IMG/VR virus record: IMGVR_UViG_3300014819_000001
Span: 45,474-109,473 of that record
Length of the DNA: 64,000 nucleotides
From: a virus
Direction: 5' to 3' (one strand)
The notes under the pieces were generated by a model. The model was not told the origin of the DNA, made no database searches, and saw only the letters and a list, made by a program, of their open reading frames with translations. The translations under genes were made by a program, and so were the position numbers. Within the stretch, counting starts at the first letter, position 1. Every line of letters starts with the position of its first letter. This document shows positions 1-7,538 of this stretch, piece by piece.

Positions 1-38
1 GTCAAAAGCTTGTTCAAGTCCTTTCAAACTAGATCCTG

Positions 39-44
39 TATAAT
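39..44 (+). promoter_or_regulatory. Possible -10 element upstream of first small gene
   Basis: A perfect TATAAT hexamer lies about 45 nt before the first ATG. No good -35 hexamer is seen at 16-18 bp spacing (the sequence there is AAGTCC), so this would need an activator or is fortuitous. A strong Shine-Dalgarno (AAGGGG) follows at 78-83, before the ATG at 89. Confidence 0.3.
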
Positions 45-88
45 GTATTTAAGTGATAAGTAATCTAAACAGTGTATAAGGGGAAAAA

Positions 89-316
89 ATGAAGAACTTA
101 ATTCAAAGTCAATATAATGTAGAATCTAGTTTAGATAATAGACATAGTCCCCTAAGTATGGGCAGTGACAATGTGGCCAAGAACCCACAGGATTATGATC
201 TTATGCGTATGTTGCAGCGTCAAATCAATACTCTACAACAGGAGATTCGTCGCCTGCACAATAGACATAAAGAATTACACAACGAGGTCGCTAGATTACG
301 TAGCCAAATCAAATAA
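89..316 (+). CDS. Small coiled-coil protein of unknown function
   Basis: A 75-residue protein not assigned to a known family. Residues about 1-35 are polar and probably unstructured. Residues about 38-75 form a basic amphipathic helix with regularly spaced Leu/Ile/Val (MLQRQINTLQQEIRRL and onward), a likely short coiled coil for oligomerisation. The start is supported by AAGGGG six bases upstream of the ATG. Its stop codon overlaps the late-promoter-like box serving the downstream cyclase, so the two genes may be expressed at different times. No signal peptide or membrane segment is visible. Confidence 0.6.
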   Translation: MKNLIQSQYNVESSLDNRHSPLSMGSDNVAKNPQDYDLMRMLQRQINTLQQEIRRLHNRHKELHNEVARLRSQIK

Positions 317-319
317 ATA
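312..319 (+). promoter_or_regulatory. Late promoter box AATAAATA before the cyclase gene
   Basis: AATAAATA matches the NATAAATA late motif. It ends 5 nt before the cyclase ATG at 325, so transcription starting about 6 nt downstream would begin at or next to the A of the start codon. No Shine-Dalgarno lies between box and ATG. It overlaps the stop codon of the preceding gene. Confidence 0.5.
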
Positions 320-324
320 CTTGT

Positions 325-1557
325 ATGGAAACCAAACTAGCCACCATTATCTGTAGTGATGTTATTGGCTATAGCACACTGATGCAGCAAGATGAAGCAG
401 GGACGTTGGCCAAGTTAGATGCCTGTCGTGCTGTTATTGATCCCTTAATCGACCGTAGTAGGGGTCGATTGTTCAACACAGGAGGAGACAGTGTACTTAT
501 TGAGTTCGCCAGTGTAGTGGATGCTGTACGCTTTGGCATAGAAATGCAAGCACTAATACGCAGTCTCAATAATGGCATGCGTTGGCGTGTGGGTATGCAC
601 ATGGGCGAAGTATGGATCTATGGTACTAACCTCATGGGCGATGCTGTGAATCTTGCTGCTCGTTGTGAAAGTCTAGCCGACCATGGTGGTGTTACCATGA
701 CCGATGCTGTCTATCGTCTAGTAGCTCCTAAGATAAAAAATCATAAATTTATCAGTAGGGGAGTACAAGAGTTTAAGAATGTAGCGCCCATGGAAATATG
801 GAGTGTGGATATTGAAGGTGCAGAGCCCAATCCACATCTTAATAAAACAGTAAAAAAAACTCAAAATCAAACTATTTCTAAGAGCCATAGTGAACTAGTA
901 GCCGCTGTGGTCAATGATCAAGCAGCCCGTAATCGTACACTAAATGATGCTATATCAATGAAACATGATGCCAAGTATGGCCCAGCTACACGTATCATGA
1001 TGTGGCGTGTGAGCAAGCAGGATAGTCAAGCATTAGATGAATTAATCAATATGGTACAAAAAAACCTAGTGCCAACAGAGTTAAAACCCTATGTACATGC
1101 TGTATTCAGAGAGTTTTGTCAAAAGATCAATAGCGATCTAGCCCTACGTATAGTAGACCTAGTTGAAGGTGAAAGTCGTAGTTTGGCCATGCAGTTTTTA
1201 CGTCAAGCAGCCAAGGTCAATGAACAGGCCAGTTATAGATTAGCCATGATGGTGTTTAGTGATCCTAACAGCAGTGATAATGAAATAGAAAGTGTAATAG
1301 GTGATCTCAAGGAAGGTGCAATGAAGCGTAAGATACCAGCTATGCTAAGTCTTGGAAAATATTATACACAGATAGGTGATAAGAAAAATGCCTTCCGTTG
1401 GTTATATGCTGCTCGTGCTGAGCATAATGCTGAGGCACAGAAATTATTAGAAGAGCTCAATAAGACCATCACTCGAAGTGATTTTAATAATTTCAAAACT
1501 GATGCGGATGCTCTAGTGGATGAAATTAAATTTATTGATGATAACAGAATGAAATAA
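325..1557 (+). CDS. Class III adenylate/guanylate cyclase with Sel1-like repeats
   Basis: Predicted to make a cyclic nucleotide from an NTP. Residues 1-165 match the bacterial class III cyclase homology domain. The two metal-binding aspartates are D12 (in CSDVIGYS) and D55 (in GGDSVLIEF), and the transition-state pair is N109/R113 (in GDAVNLAAR), so the site looks catalytically complete. The two base-recognition positions are unusual: N51 where adenylate cyclases have Lys, and N102 where they have Asp/Thr. Residues about 175-215 are a linker. Residues about 215-390 are helical with Sel1/TPR-like repeats (AMQFLRQAAKVNEQASYRLA; AFRWLYAARAEHNAEAQKLL), typical of protein-binding scaffolds. It is soluble, with no membrane segment. 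The next gene overlaps by one base (TAATG). The domain resembles alphaproteobacterial cyclases, so host acquisition is plausible. Product and target are unknown. Confidence 0.85.
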   Translation: METKLATIICSDVIGYSTLMQQDEAGTLAKLDACRAVIDPLIDRSRGRLFNTGGDSVLIEFASVVDAVRFGIEMQALIRSLNNGMRWRVGMHMGEVWIYGTNLMGDAVNLAARCESLADHGGVTMTDAVYRLVAPKIKNHKFISRGVQEFKNVAPMEIWSVDIEGAEPNPHLNKTVKKTQNQTISKSHSELVAAVVNDQAARNRTLNDAISMKHDAKYGPATRIMMWRVSKQDSQALDELINMVQKNLVPTELKPYVHAVFREFCQKINSDLALRIVDLVEGESRSLAMQFLRQAAKVNEQASYRLAMMVFSDPNSSDNEIESVIGDLKEGAMKRKIPAMLSLGKYYTQIGDKKNAFRWLYAARAEHNAEAQKLLEELNKTITRSDFNNFKTDADALVDEIKFIDDNRMK

Positions 1558-1772
1558 TGATGATGTTAGCTGCCCTATATACAGTATTTTTACTCTACGG
1601 ATCAATATTATTTGTTACAGGATCTAGTACATTAAGCAAGGAAGTAAGACAAAGTTTAAACCCTAAAGAGATTGAATTATTTGAGGCGGAAATGGTTCAG
1701 AGACGAATGGTGGGTCTATTACTGTTGTATGTTCCCGTTTTCAGTTTTATTTGGTGGCTCATTATTAATTAG
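1557..1772 (+). CDS. Small two-helix membrane protein coupled to the cyclase
   Basis: A 71-residue protein with two hydrophobic segments, about residues 3-22 and 50-70, separated by a charged loop, so a helical hairpin in the inner membrane. Its ATG overlaps the cyclase stop (TAATG), implying translational coupling. Several ATGs follow one another, so the exact start may be 1557, 1560 or 1563. It could be a membrane partner of the cyclase, a holin-like protein or an unrelated passenger. The 3' end overlaps the convergent minus-strand gene by 54 bases. No family is recognised. Confidence 0.6.
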   Translation: MMMLAALYTVFLLYGSILFVTGSSTLSKEVRQSLNPKEIELFEAEMVQRRMVGLLLLYVPVFSFIWWLIIN

Positions 1773-2042
1773 GTCATCAAACTGTTCGGTTTCTTTTTCT
1801 ATACGTTCGCCTCTCAATTCCATCACAGTTTCAACTTTTTGATTTAGTCGGATTAGGTCATTGTCCAACATTCGAATTCGATCAATCAATTCAAGTAGGG
1901 TTTCGTTGGCCTGTCCGATAACTGGTTTAATTTCTTTAGTTACCCAATTCCAAATATACCAAATCAATGCTCCCAAGCAGCCTGAGAACACTATGGGAAA
2001 TCCATATTTGTTAATAAATGTGATTAGATCGGTTGAATTCAT
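1719..2042 (-). CDS. Single-TM coiled-coil membrane protein, holin-like
   Basis: A 107-residue protein with one transmembrane helix at about residues 13-33 (YGFPIVFSGCLGALIWYIW), then an amphipathic heptad-like region to about residue 85 and a polar tail. This topology, a short N-terminus, one helix and a cytoplasmic coiled coil, resembles BhlA/UviB-like phage proteins and some single-span holins, but no catalytic or diagnostic motif proves it. It follows a second protein of the same design with a one-base TAATG overlap, so the pair is probably made together. It converges with the small membrane protein gene on the plus strand. Confidence 0.6.
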   Translation of the reverse strand: MNSTDLITFINKYGFPIVFSGCLGALIWYIWNWVTKEIKPVIGQANETLLELIDRIRMLDNDLIRLNQKVETVMELRGERIEKETEQFDDLINNEPPNKTENGNIQQ

Positions 2043-2326
2043 TAGTCTTTTCTCTTATCCTTAATTTCGGATCTACTCAAACGTTCATAGTCTGGTTTTA
2101 GCCCTAGAGCAGTACTAACCTTAACATCAATTTGTATAAGTTGATTAGTCATAGTAAAGACTCTACTATCTAATCCTCTGATGATCTTGGCCATTCCATT
2201 AACACTATTGGTCACGCCGGCTAGAATAAATTTTATAGTAAGATATACAAAATAAAAGGCAATAATAGCAGCCGCAATAGGGCTGCCAATTTCCAGTAAT
2301 TGTGTTATGATACCGATCTCGTCCAT
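2042..2326 (-). CDS. Single-TM membrane protein, partner of the downstream holin-like gene
   Basis: A 94-residue protein with one long hydrophobic helix at about residues 15-37 (IAAAIIAFYFVYLTIKFIL), followed by a region that may form a coiled coil (to about residue 75) and a highly charged C-terminus. The architecture parallels the next gene, suggesting an ancient duplication or a two-component membrane system such as a holin/antiholin pair; this is inference. No Shine-Dalgarno precedes the ATG. Instead a late-type box CTTAAATA lies 4 nt upstream, consistent with leaderless late expression and with a lysis role. Confidence 0.6.
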   Translation of the reverse strand: MDEIGIITQLLEIGSPIAAAIIAFYFVYLTIKFILAGVTNSVNGMAKIIRGLDSRVFTMTNQLIQIDVKVSTALGLKPDYERLSRSEIKDKRKD

Positions 2327-2330
2327 ACTG

Positions 2331-2338
2331 TATTTAAG
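2331..2338 (-). promoter_or_regulatory. Late-promoter-like box CTTAAATA before the membrane-protein pair
   Basis: On the minus strand CTTAAATA differs from NATAAATA at one position and ends 4 nt before the ATG at 2326. The spacing matches the cyclase gene. The weaker match lowers confidence. Confidence 0.35.
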
Positions 2339-2353
2339 GAGTATGAACGAGAC

Positions 2354-2370
2354 ATAAACTACTAGTTTAT
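2354..2370. repeat. Perfect 7-bp inverted repeat at the helicase stop codon
   Basis: ATAAACT, a 3-nt ACT loop and AGTTTAT form a perfect but AT-rich hairpin that contains the helicase stop codon. There is no GC-rich stem or clean T-run, so it is not a classical intrinsic terminator. It could protect or mark the 3' end of the replication operon mRNA. Confidence 0.35.
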
Positions 2371-3779
2371 AGGTCTTCGGTATTCAAGTTATTAAGTAGT
2401 TGCCTAAGTTTAGTAGTCTGTACATCAACTCGACTAGTCTTCAAGCTTGAACCTTCTGTGGGATCTTCTCTTACTGTAGCACTACGTTGACGTATAGTAT
2501 CTAATACTGTACTGCCCGGTTTATATTCAGTACCCATGTCCTCTTCTTTAAGATCTCTAATACGTAGAGTATCCATATCAAATTCAAGATCAATTTTAGT
2601 ACCTACTCCGCTACTGCTACGAGTTTTCATCAATTGAATTTGATATCTACCTTTTTCCCTCATACCACGACTAGTAAAGATACCAAATACATTGTCAGCA
2701 GTTTGAATCTTGCTGAGTCCTCCACTGATATGACTATGATCAAACTCAATTTCTTCAACTGCTCCTCTGTTCAATTGAGCAGCAGTTACTAGTACTACAT
2801 TCTTTTCTACAGCCAAGTTTCTAAGTTCTTCACTGACAAATTTATCTTTGATAAACAAATTTTCTGCACTGATCTTACGACTCATAGGCATCAATAGATC
2901 TAAGTAGTCTACTAGCAAGATATCAATCTTACGTCCAGCCTTTACTTCAAACTCCTTCATATAGCTACGTATATCGTTAGCAGTTTTACCGCTGGGCATA
3001 TACTTAATTTGATAACTACCACTCTTCTTACCTATTATTCTTACACGCATTTCAACTTCGTCAATTTGTTTAAAAATTTCCTTAGTTGGTATATCTGTCA
3101 CCATACTATCAATACGCATACTAACAAGTTCTTCACTAAGTTCCAATGTTACATAAAGTACATTAAGACCTGCTATAGACCAATTAAGTCCGAGATTGGC
3201 TAGGAATAAACTTTTACCGGCTCCACTACCACCAGCGAAGATATTAAGTTCACCTCTATTAAATCCACCAAATAGTCTTTGATCAAGAGCAGTCCATCCT
3301 GTGCTAACTTGACCATTTTTATCTTTAATACTCATTAGCCTACTTCTAGGATCTAAAAAGTAGTCAGTGCCCATGTCCTTCTGTAGACCAATTTGAACTG
3401 CTCGTTTAATTAGATCTTCTACTGGGCCATATTCACCTTTCTCCAACAAGTCTGCACTTTGGATAATGGCTCTTTCAAGTCCCTTATGTCTAATAAAGGT
3501 TTCAAAGTCTTGTAGTAGCCAATCATAGTGTTCTATTCTAATAGTACCAGGATTTACCAAGTTACTTTTAGTTGCAGCGTTAACAATTTCAAATGTTGGA
3601 AGAATATTATGTTCTACCACATAGTCATTGATAAATTTTGCTGTAGGTTGTAATCGTCGATCAAAAAGTTCGTGATCGAATATGCTTTGACATCTAACAA
3701 ATGTTTCGCTGTCATTAAGCATAAGTTCTAAATAAATTTTTTGGATGTCGTATCCATAATCAGCATTTTGTCTAGTCAT
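2367..3779 (-). CDS. 41: Replicative DNA helicase, T4 gp41 / DnaB family
   Basis: Hexameric 5'-3' helicase of the phage replisome, expected to work with the primase encoded upstream. At 470 residues it is close to T4 gp41 (475). Residues 1-140 are the DnaB-like N-terminal domain. The RecA-like ATPase domain begins near 160, with Walker A GGSGAGKS at 183-190, a hydrophobic Walker B strand ending in D291 (IDILLVDY), and the sensor segment VVLVTAAQLNRG later. The gene follows the carbamoyltransferase with an 8-base gap and AAGGA upstream of the ATG. The last about 50 residues are polar and probably bind partner proteins. Confidence 0.93.
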   Translation of the reverse strand: MTRQNADYGYDIQKIYLELMLNDSETFVRCQSIFDHELFDRRLQPTAKFINDYVVEHNILPTFEIVNAATKSNLVNPGTIRIEHYDWLLQDFETFIRHKGLERAIIQSADLLEKGEYGPVEDLIKRAVQIGLQKDMGTDYFLDPRSRLMSIKDKNGQVSTGWTALDQRLFGGFNRGELNIFAGGSGAGKSLFLANLGLNWSIAGLNVLYVTLELSEELVSMRIDSMVTDIPTKEIFKQIDEVEMRVRIIGKKSGSYQIKYMPSGKTANDIRSYMKEFEVKAGRKIDILLVDYLDLLMPMSRKISAENLFIKDKFVSEELRNLAVEKNVVLVTAAQLNRGAVEEIEFDHSHISGGLSKIQTADNVFGIFTSRGMREKGRYQIQLMKTRSSSGVGTKIDLEFDMDTLRIRDLKEEDMGTEYKPGSTVLDTIRQRSATVREDPTEGSSLKTSRVDVQTTKLRQLLNNLNTEDL

Positions 3780-3787
3780 ATAAGTCC

Positions 3788-5248
3788 TTATGTAAAAACT
3801 CTAATATTATGAGTTTGTTGAAAATATTCTGCATCTTTAATATCATGCACTAGAGGTTGTCCTTTAATATTCAAGCTGGTGTTAAGCAACATAGGGCATC
3901 CTGTTTTTAAAAACCAATATTCTAAAAGTTGTCTAATTCTTGAACCATCTTTAGGTACTGATTGTACACGACTTGTTCCATCCTTGTGTACTATAGCAGG
4001 AAATTGCTCTGGATGTCTACATCTACTGGTGTATTGCATATATCTATGATGTCGAGGGGAACCCAATATTTCAAAATGTTCTGTAACGTATTCCTCAAGT
4101 ATCATAGGAGCGAACGGTCTAAATTCTTGTCTACGTTTTATTTGATTAACACGGTCCTTAATATCAGGACCTCTTGGATCAGCAAGTAAGCTACGATTTC
4201 CGAAAGCTCTCGGACCAAATTCTTCTCTACCTTGAGCTACCCCACATATTTTATGTTCAATTAGATAATCGACTATTTGATTAACATCTGTTGTAGGTTC
4301 TATATTATGTCCTAGAAATGCATCTTTCCATCCTATGTTTTTTCTTGTATGTGCTAAAATTGCGCCCAAACTACTACCTGCATCACCAGGATTAGGCATA
4401 ATCCAAATATCATTAAAATATTCAAATGCTATAGAGTTAGCACTACAATTAAGAGCACAACCTCCCATTAATACTAGATTTTTACTAGGTACCAAAGACC
4501 TAGCCTTATTCAATGTAAAATCAAATACTTTTTCATAAACACATTGAGTAGAGGCAGCAATATCAAATAAATCTTGTTTTGATTTCAGATCAGTCTTCCA
4601 ATCTTTACAGCCACGATGTAGATTTTTTTTAAATTTTATATTTGAATAGGATGCATGAGTAAAGAAATCATCAAAAATATCAAAATAAAATCTATTAGGG
4701 TCACCAAAAGCAGCCATACCCATTAATATATATTCTTCTTCGTTAGGTTTAAGACCAATACGATCTGTCATAGCACTGTACCAAAGACCTATACTATTAG
4801 GATATTTTAAACTAAATTTTTTAATTAGTTTAGATCCTTCTGCCTGCCAAATACTCAAAGTTTCAAATTCACCTATAGCATCTATTACAAGTACACAGGC
4901 TCGATCAAACCCACTAGTAAAATATCCAGCAGCAGCATGGCTTAGGTGATGATTAACATTAATAATTTTTGATTTAGTATGATCTTTAAAATATTTTTTT
5001 AAAGAATTATTAATGATACCTTGTCCAGCTAAAAATTGTCTTAAACTTTTATTCCAAGGATTTTCGTGTTGAATGATTAGATTGGGAGGTCCATATTCTA
5101 ATGCTGCTTTTATCAAATTAGAATCTATATCACTATCGTTCTTAATTTTACTATAACGTTCACTATGAGCAGCAAATAATATCTGATTATCAGATACTAT
5201 TGACAGACTACTGTCGTGGTTATTAGCATTGACACCCCAATAAATCAT
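3788..5248 (-). CDS. Carbamoyltransferase, NodU/CmcH (TobZ-like) family
   Basis: Predicted to transfer a carbamoyl group to a hydroxyl of a sugar or nucleoside. The N-terminal Kae1/ASKHA-type domain (residues 1 to about 330) has the metal-binding motif HHLSHAAAGYF (H101, H104) and D123 (IDAIGE), and a GGCALNC glycine-rich segment. The C-terminal YrdC-like domain has the typical REEFGPRAFGNRSLLADPR signature. At 486 residues it is slightly shorter than secondary-metabolite members. It lies inside the replication operon between the primase and helicase genes, overlapping the upstream microprotein by 4 bases (ATGA). The location suggests DNA or nucleotide modification, but surface-glycan carbamoylation is equally possible; the substrate cannot be read from sequence. 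Confidence 0.88.
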   Translation of the reverse strand: MIYWGVNANNHDSSLSIVSDNQILFAAHSERYSKIKNDSDIDSNLIKAALEYGPPNLIIQHENPWNKSLRQFLAGQGIINNSLKKYFKDHTKSKIINVNHHLSHAAAGYFTSGFDRACVLVIDAIGEFETLSIWQAEGSKLIKKFSLKYPNSIGLWYSAMTDRIGLKPNEEEYILMGMAAFGDPNRFYFDIFDDFFTHASYSNIKFKKNLHRGCKDWKTDLKSKQDLFDIAASTQCVYEKVFDFTLNKARSLVPSKNLVLMGGCALNCSANSIAFEYFNDIWIMPNPGDAGSSLGAILAHTRKNIGWKDAFLGHNIEPTTDVNQIVDYLIEHKICGVAQGREEFGPRAFGNRSLLADPRGPDIKDRVNQIKRRQEFRPFAPMILEEYVTEHFEILGSPRHHRYMQYTSRCRHPEQFPAIVHKDGTSRVQSVPKDGSRIRQLLEYWFLKTGCPMLLNTSLNIKGQPLVHDIKDAEYFQQTHNIRVFT

Positions 5249-5370
5249 TTGTATATAAACGGATCTTGTTTTCTTAATTCCTCAAGTCTCTTTTTTATTC
5301 TTTGTTTTTCTTTTAGATAATAATATGGATAAGTGACATAATATATCAAAATTCTAAAGATTTTAACCAT
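5245..5370 (-). CDS. 41-residue membrane-associated microprotein
   Basis: A short gene bridging primase and carbamoyltransferase. It begins inside the primase 3' end (26-base overlap) and ends in an ATGA overlap with the carbamoyltransferase start. The product has an aromatic hydrophobic N-terminal half (about residues 4-19, rich in Tyr/Ile) and a charged helical half ending DPFIYK. The precise double overlap, one ORF filling the whole gap, and the non-random composition support it as real. Function unknown; a peripheral membrane or replisome-tethering peptide is a guess. Confidence 0.65.
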   Translation of the reverse strand: MVKIFRILIYYVTYPYYYLKEKQRIKKRLEELRKQDPFIYK

Positions 5371-6317
5371 TCTCTGCTCCTAAGTTTAATTTTTAATTCA
5401 CTTTCTAATATTGCATTTTTAATAATCAAAAGAGTTTTTAGTTTGCCATAATATTTAACTGCATCGTTAATATCTTTTATATCATTATCCCAATCTGGCA
5501 TACTTACCTTATAATTATTGTCTAATGCACTTTCTATAATTTTTAAACCTGCTTGATCTCTATCAGGAACAACAACAACTTTTTTACCTAATTGATTAAT
5601 TAACATACTTTGTTGTTTATTGATTTCGTTACTCATTACAGCAACTCCATCTATACTAATAGCATCAAACTGCCCTTCACAAACAATAATAAATTGTCTA
5701 TGATAATTTTGACGATCTAAATTGAACACATAACCTGGTTGTTGCTCTGCTAGATATTTTGCCTTACCTTCATCAATTCTTCTACAGGTATATCCTACAA
5801 TTTGATTTCTAAAGTAATAGGGAATAATTAATCTATTGTCAAAACCTTCTTCTGAACTCCAATAAAAATCATAGTCCTCTAAGGTCAAAGCTCTACTGTA
5901 TATATATTCTATCACTGATATTAATTGGTCGCTTGGGTCATCAAGTAAATCAATGATTCGTTTGCTACCTCTGGGTAATGTCTTAGGTACAAACTTTGGA
6001 ACATGTAATTCTTGTTCAACTATTTCTGTATCTTTAAGACGCATTGCTTCAATATATATTTTACTGATTATATCTGTTGGTACTGATAATAATTGTAGCA
6101 ACTGTCTCATTTTTACACTAATACTACGCCCTGGTTGCCAACTTGCCTTAAATCCACAGTTAAAACAGTGGTAACTTAAACTTTCCCCATCTATAATGAA
6201 GCCGCCTCTATTACGACGATCACTACAACAAATAGCATTAAAGCTGATCCATCCACTTGGAGTGGTCTTTCGACTGTAAGGTAAATGACTTAATATAGTA
6301 TCAGCAATAAGGTTCAT
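5346..6317 (-). CDS. 61: DNA primase, T4 gp61 family
   Basis: Synthesises RNA primers with the gp41 helicase. Residues about 28-56 form an N-terminal zinc-binding domain with Cys30/Cys31 and the knuckle HCFNCG (C51, C54). The TOPRIM fold follows, with the catalytic Glu in VCEGQFDAIS (E214, D218) and metal-binding aspartates in VPDRDQAG (D252, D254). At 323 residues it is near T4 gp61 (342). It is the upstream gene of a primase - microprotein - carbamoyltransferase - helicase unit. The gene begins 8 bases after the stop of the probable structural gene. Confidence 0.92.
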   Translation of the reverse strand: MNLIADTILSHLPYSRKTTPSGWISFNAICCSDRRNRGGFIIDGESLSYHCFNCGFKASWQPGRSISVKMRQLLQLLSVPTDIISKIYIEAMRLKDTEIVEQELHVPKFVPKTLPRGSKRIIDLLDDPSDQLISVIEYIYSRALTLEDYDFYWSSEEGFDNRLIIPYYFRNQIVGYTCRRIDEGKAKYLAEQQPGYVFNLDRQNYHRQFIIVCEGQFDAISIDGVAVMSNEINKQQSMLINQLGKKVVVVPDRDQAGLKIIESALDNNYKVSMPDWDNDIKDINDAVKYYGKLKTLLIIKNAILESELKIKLRSREWLKSLEF

Positions 6318-6325
6318 TCCTTATT

Positions 6326-7141
6326 TTACACTAGAAGACTAACTGAATCAAGTGATCCGGCTGTTTTAATATATCTAACTCTTAAATAATTTAAATCATC
6401 AATAGGCAATGGATCTGTTGTCCAAATCCCATTATATCCATCCCAAGTAAAGTTTAAAAGTATTGCAGGGTTTCTAAATGATTCATTACCAATAACTTCA
6501 GTTTTTGTACCTTCAACCTTTACAGTTCCGTAGAAATTAGTCATTTTAATTTTTAATTTAACTTCTGTTATTTTTTTGGCTCTATAATCATTTAAGCTAA
6601 TGCCTTCGCTATTGTAGTAAGTTTTTCGGTCTTCCCATCTTCCAGCAGTGTAGTTAGTCTCTTGAGTAAACCTATCATATACTTTAGTGCTAGTGGTAAT
6701 ATAATTAAGTCCATTTAATAATTGCATAGTTCCAACAGCACCGTATTGACTATCAGTATAAGTTAGCACTTCAGGACCCATCATTTGATCTTTTAGTACA
6801 GCAAATTTCAAAAATTGTGGATCCAAGTCGTCTAAGTCAGATGTAGGTATAGTAATTCGTGCAAGGCCTACTTGTGTACTGTCTTCCATATTTTCTGCGG
6901 TATAAGTACCAATGAGGTTTCGACTTTGATCCATTAAAACTAGTTTTAATAGATCATTACCAATCTCAATACGTTTCTGATCATGATTTTTTACTTCTAT
7001 TTCTATGACATTATCAATGCCTTTATATATTTTTACGTTACGCTGGTACACTATTCGCCACTCCGTATTAGCTGAATTATTATCCAAATTGGTAAGTACA
7101 GTTATACGATTTGGATATAAATAAACTTGAATTTTATGCAT
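6326..7141 (-). CDS. Probable virion structural protein, beta-rich
   Basis: A 271-residue protein dominated by short hydrophobic beta strands, no enzyme motif, no signal peptide. The first about 90 residues (YPNRITVLTN...IEIEVKNHDQKRI) look like the N-terminal domain of baseplate/upper-fibre proteins that attach to the virion. The start is placed at 7141, not at the longer in-frame 7156, because AGGAG lies 5 nt before ATG at 7141 and a perfect late promoter TATAAATA lies just upstream. Late expression fits a structural role. It sits between the replication operon and the divergent gene at 7164. Confidence 0.6.
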   Translation of the reverse strand: MHKIQVYLYPNRITVLTNLDNNSANTEWRIVYQRNVKIYKGIDNVIEIEVKNHDQKRIEIGNDLLKLVLMDQSRNLIGTYTAENMEDSTQVGLARITIPTSDLDDLDPQFLKFAVLKDQMMGPEVLTYTDSQYGAVGTMQLLNGLNYITTSTKVYDRFTQETNYTAGRWEDRKTYYNSEGISLNDYRAKKITEVKLKIKMTNFYGTVKVEGTKTEVIGNESFRNPAILLNFTWDGYNGIWTTDPLPIDDLNYLRVRYIKTAGSLDSVSLLV

Positions 7142-7156
7142 TTGGACTCCTAACAT

Positions 7157-7164
7157 TATTTATA
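7157..7164 (-). promoter_or_regulatory. Perfect T4-type late promoter TATAAATA
   Basis: On the minus strand TATAAATA is followed after 5 nt by AGGAG and then the ATG at 7141. The transcript would start almost at the Shine-Dalgarno. It overlaps the first base of the divergent gene's ATG. Confidence 0.75.
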
Positions 7165-7538
7165 TGGCTAAAAAGCTAAGAGATACAACAAAAGAGCAAT
7201 TACCCTTTATCAGCGTGTTAAACTATGGTGAGCAGGAATATGTTGGGATCATAATTAATCAAGATCAATTTGTTACAACTTTCTACGATATTGATGCTAT
7301 ACGAACACCAGAAGAAAAAAATCAATTCATTCTGATGGGCGAAACTTGGTGGTGGGAAAGTAATCGTCAAATACCCATCAATATATTTTTGAAAGCTGAG
7401 ATAGATATATTCAAATATTGTATTAAAACTTTCAATAGTAAAGGTGTTCGTATAGTATTAGGTCCCACAGTAAACTTACTTAATATGAGTTTAAAAAGAG
7501 CTAAACGTCGTAGTGTTGAATTAGTTAGAAAGATCTAA
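7164..7538 (+). CDS. Conserved hypothetical protein of marine T4-like phages
   Basis: A 124-residue protein, about half hydrophobic strands and a basic C-terminal tail (SLKRAKRRSVELVRKI) that could bind nucleic acid. No catalytic motif is visible. It is an isolated plus-strand gene between divergent and convergent minus-strand genes; its stop overlaps the convergent gene by 4 bases. No Shine-Dalgarno is apparent before the ATG. I have the impression of similar proteins in marine T4-like phages, but no function is known to me. Confidence 0.6.
   Translation: MAKKLRDTTKEQLPFISVLNYGEQEYVGIIINQDQFVTTFYDIDAIRTPEEKNQFILMGETWWWESNRQIPINIFLKAEIDIFKYCIKTFNSKGVRIVLGPTVNLLNMSLKRAKRRSVELVRKI

Noticed and set aside
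6326-7156. Upstream ATG (7156) for the structural protein before the primase operon
   Set aside because: AGGAG sits 5 nt before the ATG at 7141, and the late promoter start point leaves no room for the longer form.
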